From JAKQIM01 sp964633225 (lineage in GTDB: Bacteria; Chloroflexota; Anaerolineae; Anaerolineales; UBA4823): DNA of 12,702 bases. The translations under genes and the position numbers were made by a program. Location: assembly GCA_964633225.1 (NCBI GenBank), contig CAZWFQ010000087.1:1-12702 (forward strand), written 5' to 3'. The notes below the pieces were generated by a model. That model saw nothing but the letters and a program-made list of their open reading frames with translations. It did no database searches and was not told the DNA's origin. Shown here piece by piece: positions 7,040 to 12,702 of the stretch (within the stretch, counting starts at the first letter, position 1; the number at the start of each line of letters is the position of its first letter).

Positions 7040-8586
7040 TGAAACCGGAATGGCGTCGTTTTGCTCCCTGGGGATTGTGGTTAGCTCTGGCGGCAGCGTT
7101 GGTAGCAATTGGTTTGTACATTGTGCGCCGAGAATGGGACCTGGCGCAGCAGATTGTGACAGGCCTGGTGGTGATTGGCCTGGCTTTGTTCGCGGTGCTC
7201 GATCCTGGTAAGGTACGTTCGGCGATAACCGGCCGGCAAGCCAAGTATGGTAGTAATGCCCTGATCTTGACCCTGGCCTTTATCGGCATTTTGGTGGTGG
7301 TGAACGTTTTCTTCTATAACAACACCAAAGAATGGGACCTGACGGAAGACAAACAAAACACACTGGCAGCCGAGACGCTGGAGGTTCTGGCCAGCCTGCC
7401 AGAAACCGTGACTGCCAGAGCCTTTTTTACGCCGGATGCAAATCCTGAGACGGCCCAGCAGCTATTGGATCGCTACGCGGCGGTCAGTGAAGATAAGTTC
7501 CGTTACGAATTCATTGACCCATTAGAAGACCCGGTGGCGGCTCAGGATGCCCAGGTGACGCGCAATGGCACCGTGGCGTTATACATGGGTGAGCACAAAG
7601 AGCTTGTAGAAACCGTCTCGGAGCAGGAATTGACGGGAGCCCTGGTGCGCTTGATGAACCCGACCGGCCGGGTGATCTACTTCTTGACCGGGCACGGCGA
7701 GTTCAGCCCGGATGATACGGGCGACGAATCGTTTGCGGGATTGAAAGAGAAGTTGGGCTCCAAGAATTACACGGTTCAATCGCTGAACCTGTTGGTGACC
7801 AACCAGATCCCGGCGGATGCAAATGTGATCGTGATTGGCGGCCCCCTGAAGCCCTTGACGGAAGCCGAAGTGACACTGCTGCAGACCTTTGTGAACGGGG
7901 GCGGCTCGCTGGTGGTGATGATGGAGCCGACATTGTTGACGGAGGCCGGCGCCGGCGCTTCGGACCCGCTGGCGGCTTATTTGACTGCCAATTGGGGGGT
8001 GGGCCTGGCGGACGACGTGGTGGTGGATTTGAGCTCTCAGCAGGCCTTTGTGGCTTACGCAGCAGAATATGGTGATCATACGATCACGCAGCAGATGAAC
8101 CGCATGGCAACTGTCTTCCCTACGGCCCGCAGCGTGACGGCCTCTGTGCAGGTAAGCGGGGTGACCCAGGTGCAGTTGATCGCGACCTCGGACCAATCTT
8201 GGGCGGAGAGCGATACGGCCAGCGCATTGGAAGGCACGATCAACCCTGACCAGGGTGTCGACATGATGGGGCCGATCTCGCTGGCTGTGGCGGCCGAGAA
8301 TTTTGACTCGGGTGCCAAGGTGGTGGTCTTTGGCGATGCAGAGTTCGCCAGCGATTATTACCTGAGCGCCTACGGCAACCAGGATATGATCGTCAATTCG
8401 ATCGACTGGGCCGCTGGTCAAGAAAACTTGATCAACCTGACGGCCAAGGAAAGCACTGAGCGGGTGCTGGTGACGCCGCAGAACTATGTGGTTGGCCTGC
8501 TCTTCTTGGGCTCGATCATCGTGCTGCCAGGGCTGGTCATTGTGGGGGGTGTGATCGCCTGGTTGACACGGCGGAAACGAGGCTAA
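7039..8586 (+). CDS. GldG-family auxiliary subunit of the ABC exporter
   Basis: The 515-residue membrane protein has three N-terminal helices (about 11-29, 38-54 and 73-93), a large extracytoplasmic region (about 94-480) and one C-terminal helix ending in R-R-K-R-G. The segment after helix 3, WDLTEDKQNTLAAET (99-113), matches the D-L-T-x-x-K-x-x-T-L pattern at the start of the ABC-transporter auxiliary domain seen in GldG proteins. Farther on are the family-like motifs VIYFLTGHGE (212-221), V-I-V-I-G-G-P and the N-G-G-G-S-L-V-V-M-M strand-turn, which give the Rossmann-like ThuA/GATase-type fold of this family. It overlaps the permease stop by one base and is followed one base later by the DUF4340 gene. 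In Bacteroidota the GldA-GldF-GldG set supports gliding; elsewhere the same set is found without gliding. Its role here is therefore left open. It probably binds substrate or partners outside the membrane. Confidence 0.9.
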   Translation: MKPEWRRFAPWGLWLALAAALVAIGLYIVRREWDLAQQIVTGLVVIGLALFAVLDPGKVRSAITGRQAKYGSNALILTLAFIGILVVVNVFFYNNTKEWDLTEDKQNTLAAETLEVLASLPETVTARAFFTPDANPETAQQLLDRYAAVSEDKFRYEFIDPLEDPVAAQDAQVTRNGTVALYMGEHKELVETVSEQELTGALVRLMNPTGRVIYFLTGHGEFSPDDTGDESFAGLKEKLGSKNYTVQSLNLLVTNQIPADANVIVIGGPLKPLTEAEVTLLQTFVNGGGSLVVMMEPTLLTEAGAGASDPLAAYLTANWGVGLADDVVVDLSSQQAFVAYAAEYGDHTITQQMNRMATVFPTARSVTASVQVSGVTQVQLIATSDQSWAESDTASALEGTINPDQGVDMMGPISLAVAAENFDSGAKVVVFGDAEFASDYYLSAYGNQDMIVNSIDWAAGQENLINLTAKESTERVLVTPQNYVVGLLFLGSIIVLPGLVIVGGVIAWLTRRKRG

Positions 8587-8587
8587 A

Positions 8588-9235
8588 ATGATCCGCCGTT
8601 CGACCTGGATCGTGTTGGGAATTGCAGTGGCTTTGATCTTGGGGTATGTGCTCTGGCAGCGTTACCAGCCAGAGCAAGAACCTGAGGTGGAGGCTGTGCC
8701 TACCTTTGCGCCGGTGGTCAATTTGTTTGCCCCGGATGACCTGGCGGTCAGCGGCATTACTTTTAGCCGGGCTGCTGATGGTCAAATGGCTGTGATTGCG
8801 TGGGATGCGGCTACGGGCGCATGGAGTATGCCAGACGTGCCGGCTGAGGCGGTGGATGGCGGTCGAATGATGAGCCTGGTCGGGCAGTTGTTTGCGATGA
8901 CCGTGGAGCGCACATTGGACACAGCCCTGGCGCCAGATGTTTTGGGCCTGGATGCTCCTGCCTATACCATCCAGCTTAGCATGGATGATGGCAGCCAGCG
9001 CTTTTTGCGCGTGGGCGATATGACCGCCATCGGCACGGGCTATTACGTGCAGTTGGATGAGCAGGCCCCGGTGATCGTGGCCAAGGCTGAACTGGATGCG
9101 GTGTTGGGGATCATCGATGCCCCGCCGCTCTTGCCCACAGCAACACCGGCCCCCACCGATATCCCGGCGCCTGCAGATGGCGAAACAACAGGCCCTCAGC
9201 CTGAGGTGACGCCCTCTCCAACGCCGGTTGGCTAA
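8588..9235 (+). CDS. DUF4340-type membrane-anchored protein
   Basis: This is the last gene of the ABC operon, starting one base after the GldG-like stop (TAAAATG). The 215-residue product has an N-terminal membrane anchor (residues 7-23, after the positive M-I-R-R). An extracytoplasmic domain (about 45-180) follows, with the alternating strand pattern of DUF4340: V-x-x-I-x-x, W, a W-x-x-P segment, an L-G-L-D-A-P turn, and a Y-x-x-Q-L closing strand. The family is usually found beside GldG-like genes, and the context supports that call more than any single motif. Residues 182-215 form a Pro/Thr-rich low-complexity tail (T-P-A-P-T-D, P-S-P-T-P), probably disordered outside the cell. The biochemical function of the family is not known to me. 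It most likely assists the exporter complex. Confidence 0.82.
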   Translation: MIRRSTWIVLGIAVALILGYVLWQRYQPEQEPEVEAVPTFAPVVNLFAPDDLAVSGITFSRAADGQMAVIAWDAATGAWSMPDVPAEAVDGGRMMSLVGQLFAMTVERTLDTALAPDVLGLDAPAYTIQLSMDDGSQRFLRVGDMTAIGTGYYVQLDEQAPVIVAKAELDAVLGIIDAPPLLPTATPAPTDIPAPADGETTGPQPEVTPSPTPVG

Positions 9236-9246
9236 CACAAATGACG

Positions 9247-9308
9247 GCTTCTCGAACAGAAAATTCCCAATCTATTGAGAAGCAATGTAAACATGCCATT
9301 TTCATTGC
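9247..9308 (+). other. Small inverted repeats between the ABC operon and the sigma factor gene
   Basis: Two imperfectly separated dyads lie just after the DUF4340 stop: GCTTCTC (9247-9253) with GAGAAGC (9277-9283), 23-base loop; and GCAATG (9282-9287) with CATTGC (9303-9308), 15-base loop. Neither is followed by a T-run. They could be a weak or Rho-assisted transcription end, an operator, or chance in an AT-rich gap. No clear intrinsic terminator is visible in 9236-9323. Confidence 0.3.
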
Positions 9309-9323
9309 AATAAAGATTGGGTA

Positions 9324-9352
9324 TTGATTTTCATCAAAAAGAGATGTATTCT
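9324..9352 (+). promoter_or_regulatory. Sigma-70 promoter of the sigma factor gene
   Basis: TTGATT (9324-9329) and TATTCT (9347-9352) have a 17-base spacer, each with four of six consensus matches. The -35 box lies within a small dyad, TTGAT-TTTC-ATCAA (9324-9337), a possible regulator site. The predicted start is near 9359. Confidence 0.6.
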
Positions 9353-9398
9353 GAATGAGATGTAAAATGTTCTTGGCCAGGCCTGGATGGGCTGGTAT

Positions 9399-9402
9399 GG
9401 AG
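9399..9402 (+). promoter_or_regulatory. Ribosome binding site that fixes the sigma factor start
   Basis: GGAG lies five bases before ATG at 9408. It favours this start over an in-frame ATG at 9387, which has no convincing site upstream. Confidence 0.75.
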
Positions 9403-9407
9403 AAAAA

Positions 9408-10628
9408 ATGATTAGTGATGAGTTGATTAACGTCTTAAGCGAACGAGAAGAGGAACACCCGGCACTGGCACGTTTGATCGAATTAGGACGGCAGAAATCG
9501 TACGTTACAATCGATGATATCCTGAGCTTCTTCCCCGAGGCAGAATCGGATGTGGACCAGTTGGAAGAGGCTTTTGCTGCGCTGATCAGTGCGGGGGTGG
9601 CGTATGTGGATGATGCGCCGGTCAGCGGTCCGCCCGAAGATGAACTGGCGGCGGCCGAAGAGGATGTGGAAGAAGACCTGCGGCACAGCGTTATTGTTGA
9701 CGATAACTACCTGGCGAATATTGACACCGATGACACCATCGGCTTGTACCTGAAGGAAGTTGGGCGTGTCCCGCTGCTGACGGCTGAGGAAGAAGTAGCC
9801 CTGGCACAGCGCATCGAGCGCGGCCGCCTGGCGCGCGAAGAGCTGGCGAAGGGTAACATCAATCCACGCCGGCGCTCAGAGCTGCAGATGTTGATCGAGG
9901 ATGGGTGGCAGGCGCGCGAGCACCTGATCACGGCTAACTCGCGCCTGGTGATCAGCGTGGCGAAGAAGTACATGGGGCGCGGCGTGCCCTTCTTGGACCT
10001 GATCCAGGAGGGCAATATTGGCCTGATCCGGGCGGCGAAGAAGTTCGATTACCGCCGCGGTCACAAGTTCAGCACCTATGCCACCTGGTGGATTCGCCAG
10101 GCGGTGACGCGCGCCATCGCCGACCAGGGGCGCACGATCCGCGTGCCGGTGCACATGGGCGACCAGATCAACAAGCTGCTGCGCGTTCAGCACCAACTTA
10201 CCCAGCGCCTGGGGCGCGACCCCAGCGTAGACGAGCTGGCTGAGGCCCTGGAAGTGACGCCTTCGAAGGTGGAGAACATGATCCAGGTGGCGAGGCGGCC
10301 GCTTTCGTTGGAGACGCCTACGGATGATGAGGAAGACTCGGTCTTGGGCGATTTTATCCAGGATGAAGAAGTGCCCGCACCGGACGAGACTGCTACCTAT
10401 AACCTGCTGCGCGAGCACCTGGATGTGGTGTTGAACGGGCTGCCGCCGCGCGAGGTGCGCATCTTGCAGTTGCGTTACGGGCTGTTGGATGGACAGGCGT
10501 ACACCCTGGAAGAGGTGGGGCGCAAGATGGGCGTGACGCGCGAGCGCGTGCGCCAGATCGAGGCGCAGGCTTTGAGCCGCTTGCGGCACCCTGCCATTCG
10601 CCGGCGTTTGCGCGAATACCTGGGATAG
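9408..10628 (+). CDS. rpoD: RNA polymerase sigma factor, RpoD/SigA type
   Basis: This sigma-70 factor directs RNA polymerase to -10/-35 promoters. Of the 406 residues, 1-70 resemble a region 1.1 domain (helical, with S-Y-V-T-I-D-D-I-L at 31-39), followed by an acidic linker (71-100). Region 1.2 is at 108-140 (D-T-I-G-L-Y-L-K-E-V-G). The non-conserved spacer before region 2 is short. Region 2 (about 171-250) carries F-L-D-L-I-Q-E-G-N-I-G-L, FSTYATWWIRQAVTRAI (221-237) and R-T-I-R-V-P-V-H. Region 3 is at about 252-330. Region 4 (about 335-400) has L-P-P-R-E-V-R-I-L-Q-L-R-Y-G and the helix-turn-helix T-L-E-E-V-G-x-x-x-G-V-T-R-E-R-V-R-Q-I-E. Having region 1.1 favours a primary sigma factor, but Chloroflexota often encode several RpoD paralogues, so a group 2 factor is possible. 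The gene has its own promoter, and its stop codon overlaps a large palindromic terminator. Confidence 0.95.
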   Translation: MISDELINVLSEREEEHPALARLIELGRQKSYVTIDDILSFFPEAESDVDQLEEAFAALISAGVAYVDDAPVSGPPEDELAAAEEDVEEDLRHSVIVDDNYLANIDTDDTIGLYLKEVGRVPLLTAEEEVALAQRIERGRLAREELAKGNINPRRRSELQMLIEDGWQAREHLITANSRLVISVAKKYMGRGVPFLDLIQEGNIGLIRAAKKFDYRRGHKFSTYATWWIRQAVTRAIADQGRTIRVPVHMGDQINKLLRVQHQLTQRLGRDPSVDELAEALEVTPSKVENMIQVARRPLSLETPTDDEEDSVLGDFIQDEEVPAPDETATYNLLREHLDVVLNGLPPREVRILQLRYGLLDGQAYTLEEVGRKMGVTRERVRQIEAQALSRLRHPAIRRRLREYLG

Positions 10629-10680
10629 CTTAAACCAAAAGAAGGCGGCGCCTAGGCGCCGCCTTCTTTTGGTTTAAGCT
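10627..10680. terminator. 54-bp perfect palindrome, bidirectional terminator
   Basis: Every base from 10627 to 10680 pairs with its partner about a centre between 10653 and 10654 (core GGCGCCTAGGCGCC). The flanks read aagaagg and ccttctt, then aaaccaaaa and ttttggttt. It begins inside the sigma factor stop codon (10626-10628) and ends one base before the stop codon of the opposing gene (10681-10683). Both transcripts would therefore form the same GC-cored hairpin with CTTCTTTTGGTTT on the 3' side. The T-rich part lies within the stem, not after it. Confidence 0.9.
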
Positions 10681-12702
10681 TTAGGGATTGCGTGAAATGA
10701 TGGGCAAGAAGATGGCATGCCCGACGAGGATGGCATCGGTATAGGGACCATAGACCCCATCGACATCCCGGATCGCAACCCGCCAGTAGTATACAAGCTC
10801 GGTGTAAGCTTTAACGGGGGTGTAGTGGATGTTGGGTACTTCAGCCGTGATGGGCTTGTCGAAATTGGGGTTGGTGGCGATCTGGATTTTATAGCGGGCC
10901 GCCCCGTCAACGGCAGTCCAGACAAAGGTAGGGATGGTTGCACCTGACCGGAGGGGGCTGATGAGGGTGGTGACGGGATACTGCTTGGTGAATGTGGCCG
11001 CAGCAGAGTAAGCGCCAGGGCGACCGTTGCCGTCGATCATGGCAACCCGCCAGTAGTACGTGCTATCATCATAGCCCTTGGTGGGCGTCCAACAAGCTTG
11101 TTCGGTTTCTTTGGTGTCGTACATGGTGCCGCTGAACAAGGGGTCTTTGCTGACCTGGACCTTATACTTCCAGGCCGAAAGGACCGGGTAGCCCTCGTCT
11201 GCTATCAGGATGGGGTCCCAGCACATGGTGGGGGCGTAGTTCACATTTTGCCATGCGGTGGTCAGGCCGCTGGGGGCGGGCAAGTTGAGGTTGAGTTGCT
11301 GGACGGCTGACCAGTCGTTATCGGTGCCGCCGTTACGCGTGGCGCGCACGCGCCAGTAATACAGGCCATTTAGCAGCGTATCGAGCGGCGTATAGGAGGT
11401 CATGGGGGTTGTTACATTGATGACGGTGGTGCCAAAATTACTGTCTTTAGAAACCTGCAAGGTATAGAGCCGGGCGCCCTCCATGATATCCCAGGAGAAG
11501 GTGGGGGTGGCAAAGGAGACCGAGATCTGCAGGTTTTGGGGGATGAAGCCCTCGCGCTCGAAGCTCCAGCCGCCGGTGTAGGCGCCAAATCCGGTGGAAT
11601 AGCTAGGCCGGACTCGCCAATAATACGTATTATCCGTGTTGTAGATATCATTCAGGGCGGTCACATGCGGAGAAGAGAAGTAAATGCTCGTAGACGATGA
11701 AACAAGTCGCGCTTCGTGGGGTTGGGTGTACTTCTCATCCAGGTCAACCTCAAGTTCGAATCCATTAACGGGATTGCCCGGGAACTCGAGGGTGCTGCTG
11801 ATGCTGCCGGTGCCGTTATCCCAGAAGAAGGGTAGGACGGAGGGGATGACGCTGGGATCGCCGCTCACGGTGTTGGGCGGCGAGATCAGGTTGACGTGGT
11901 CGGAGGTGCCGGCAAAACGGCTCAACTCGCCCGAACCGGGGACGTTGGGGTCGGAGGGGACCGAATCGTAAAGCGTTCCAGTGGCGGGATCGACGCTGAA
12001 GACGCTCATCACGAAGCTGCCTTTGGACTCCTCATCCATGCCGATGGCGGCGTTGGCTAACTGTAGTTCCAGGTAGCTGCCATCAAAGTACAAAGCGCCC
12101 AGGGAGAGGTCCACCAGCCTTTGGCCGGGCAGCCAGGCACTGCCGTTCCATTTGAAGACCCAGGTATTCGGGGCCGAGAGCAGGCCGCCTTTTTGATCGA
12201 TGAAGATGGCGTATTCCGGTTGGTGGGCGGGGATGGTGCTGACCTGGTAGTGGCTGCGGTCGTACTCAGGTTCTACATCGTAAGGCGGGCTGGCGGCGCC
12301 GGAGCCGTCCTTAAAGTCGGTGTCGATGTAGATGACGTAGGTCATATCGGCGGCTTCGGCCGCGGCCTCAAAGCCGATGTACCAGGCTCCGCTGGACTGG
12401 GAAGCGTATAGATTCACCAACTCGTAGTTGTTAGAAACTTGGTCGTCAGGATCATCGTGGGCAATGTCGAGCCGGCGGTTATCGGCGCTGCCAATTTCTC
12501 GGTAACTGACCCATTCGCTCTGGGATGTGATCTGGAAGCGCCAGGGGGCGCTCCAGGCGCTGGTGCAGGACCCGGCGGCAGAGGCGCAAACGCGCCAGTA
12601 GAAGGTGCCGTACTCGGTGCGGTCCAAGAAGCGCTGGGCCAGGCTGGTGCGGGGCGAGAGGGCCGGAATGGGGGTCAGCTCGTCTTCCACGATTTCGCTG
12701 CT
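10681..12702 (-). CDS. Secreted multi-repeat protein with fibronectin-III-like domains (5' end outside window)
   Basis: The frame is open from the window edge through 673 codons to a TAA at 10681. The N-terminus, with any signal peptide, is missing; GTG at 12690 is in frame but mid-domain, so it is not taken as a start. Five Y-W-R-V motifs mark the closing strands of fibronectin-III-like beta-sandwiches. The last three units are about 88-101 residues each and open with P-T-F-x-W or P-T-M-C-W, then K-I-Q-I/K-V-Q-V-S-K-D-x-x-F. Between repeats 1 and 2 (about residues 46-265) lies a different beta-rich domain. Its features are Y-V-I-Y-I-D-T-D, P-P-Y-D-V and Y-A-I-F-I-D, loosely like carbohydrate-binding or DOMON-type sandwiches; this match is weak. 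The C-terminus is H-A-I-F-L-P-I-I-S-R-N-P, a tail I associate with exported Chloroflexota proteins. No catalytic residues were seen. It is likely a cell-surface or extracellular binding protein. Confidence 0.85.
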   Translation of the reverse strand, partial: SSEIVEDELTPIPALSPRTSLAQRFLDRTEYGTFYWRVCASAAGSCTSAWSAPWRFQITSQSEWVSYREIGSADNRRLDIAHDDPDDQVSNNYELVNLYASQSSGAWYIGFEAAAEAADMTYVIYIDTDFKDGSGAASPPYDVEPEYDRSHYQVSTIPAHQPEYAIFIDQKGGLLSAPNTWVFKWNGSAWLPGQRLVDLSLGALYFDGSYLELQLANAAIGMDEESKGSFVMSVFSVDPATGTLYDSVPSDPNVPGSGELSRFAGTSDHVNLISPPNTVSGDPSVIPSVLPFFWDNGTGSISSTLEFPGNPVNGFELEVDLDEKYTQPHEARLVSSSTSIYFSSPHVTALNDIYNTDNTYYWRVRPSYSTGFGAYTGGWSFEREGFIPQNLQISVSFATPTFSWDIMEGARLYTLQVSKDSNFGTTVINVTTPMTSYTPLDTLLNGLYYWRVRATRNGGTDNDWSAVQQLNLNLPAPSGLTTAWQNVNYAPTMCWDPILIADEGYPVLSAWKYKVQVSKDPLFSGTMYDTKETEQACWTPTKGYDDSTYYWRVAMIDGNGRPGAYSAAATFTKQYPVTTLISPLRSGATIPTFVWTAVDGAARYKIQIATNPNFDKPITAEVPNIHYTPVKAYTELVYYWRVAIRDVDGVYGPYTDAILVGHAIFLPIISRNP
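10783..12597 (-). repeat. Five Y-W-R-V fibronectin-III-like repeat ends
   Basis: Trp codons of the (Y/F)-Y-W-R-V motif lie at plus-strand 12595-12597, 11617-11619, 11353-11355, 11050-11052 and 10783-10785. The spacings are 326, 88, 101 and 89 residues. The large first gap holds the non-repeat beta-rich domain. The repeats match in pattern but are diverged at DNA level, unlike the near-identical repeats in the TPR gene. Confidence 0.85.

Noticed and set aside
9377..9386. CCAGGCCTGG palindrome in the sigma factor leader
   Set aside because: It is 10 bp with no loop, too small and too likely by chance at this base composition to call an operator.
12688..12690. GTG at 12690 as the start of the secreted protein
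   Set aside because: The frame stays open upstream to the window edge, the codon falls inside a repeat domain, and no signal peptide follows it.

Overview
The window looks like chromosomal DNA from a bacterium of the phylum Chloroflexota, most likely the class Anaerolineae. This is inferred from four traits: a TPR protein with a long Ala/Pro/Glu tail of repeated P-D-W-L motifs, an ABC exporter cluster of the GldA/GldF/GldG type followed by a DUF4340 protein, Pro/Thr-rich tails on exported proteins, and a secreted multi-repeat protein ending in a short F-L-P-I tail. Base composition is moderately GC-rich and genes are densely packed. No tRNA, rRNA, CRISPR array, transposase or integrase was seen.

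Layout. (1) 1-2410, minus strand: a TPR protein whose 3' end lies outside the window. Its C-terminal half is built from about 15 Trp-centred repeats. (2) 2411-2536: the TPR gene's own promoter and a strong intrinsic terminator for the next gene. (3) 2537-4915, minus: hppA, a membrane-bound proton-pumping pyrophosphatase. (4) 4916-5243: a 328-base divergent regulatory region with a good promoter on each strand and a leader that can fold into a terminator-like hairpin. (5) 5244-9235, plus: a tightly spaced four-gene operon (ATPase, permease, GldG-like auxiliary subunit, DUF4340 protein). (6) 9236-9407: an AT-rich gap with small dyads and a promoter. (7) 9408-10628, plus: an RpoD-type sigma-70 factor. 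(8) 10627-10680: a perfect 54-bp palindrome filling the whole gap between two convergent genes. (9) 10681-12702, minus: a large secreted protein with fibronectin-III-like repeats, whose 5' end lies outside the window.

How the genes work together. The four genes at 5244-9235 almost certainly form one membrane complex. The ATPase drives the six-helix permease, while the GldG-like and DUF4340 proteins present extracytoplasmic domains. The substrate cannot be read from sequence. HppA uses cytoplasmic pyrophosphate to energise the membrane. The sigma factor is a housekeeping-type regulator with its own promoter. The two edge genes are not obviously linked to the rest.

Most unusual points: the nested duplications in the W-repeat gene, the 54-bp palindrome that is both 3' boundaries at once, the possible attenuator ahead of the ABC operon, and the conserved-looking C-terminal tail of the secreted protein. 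No clearly new defence or mobile system was found.
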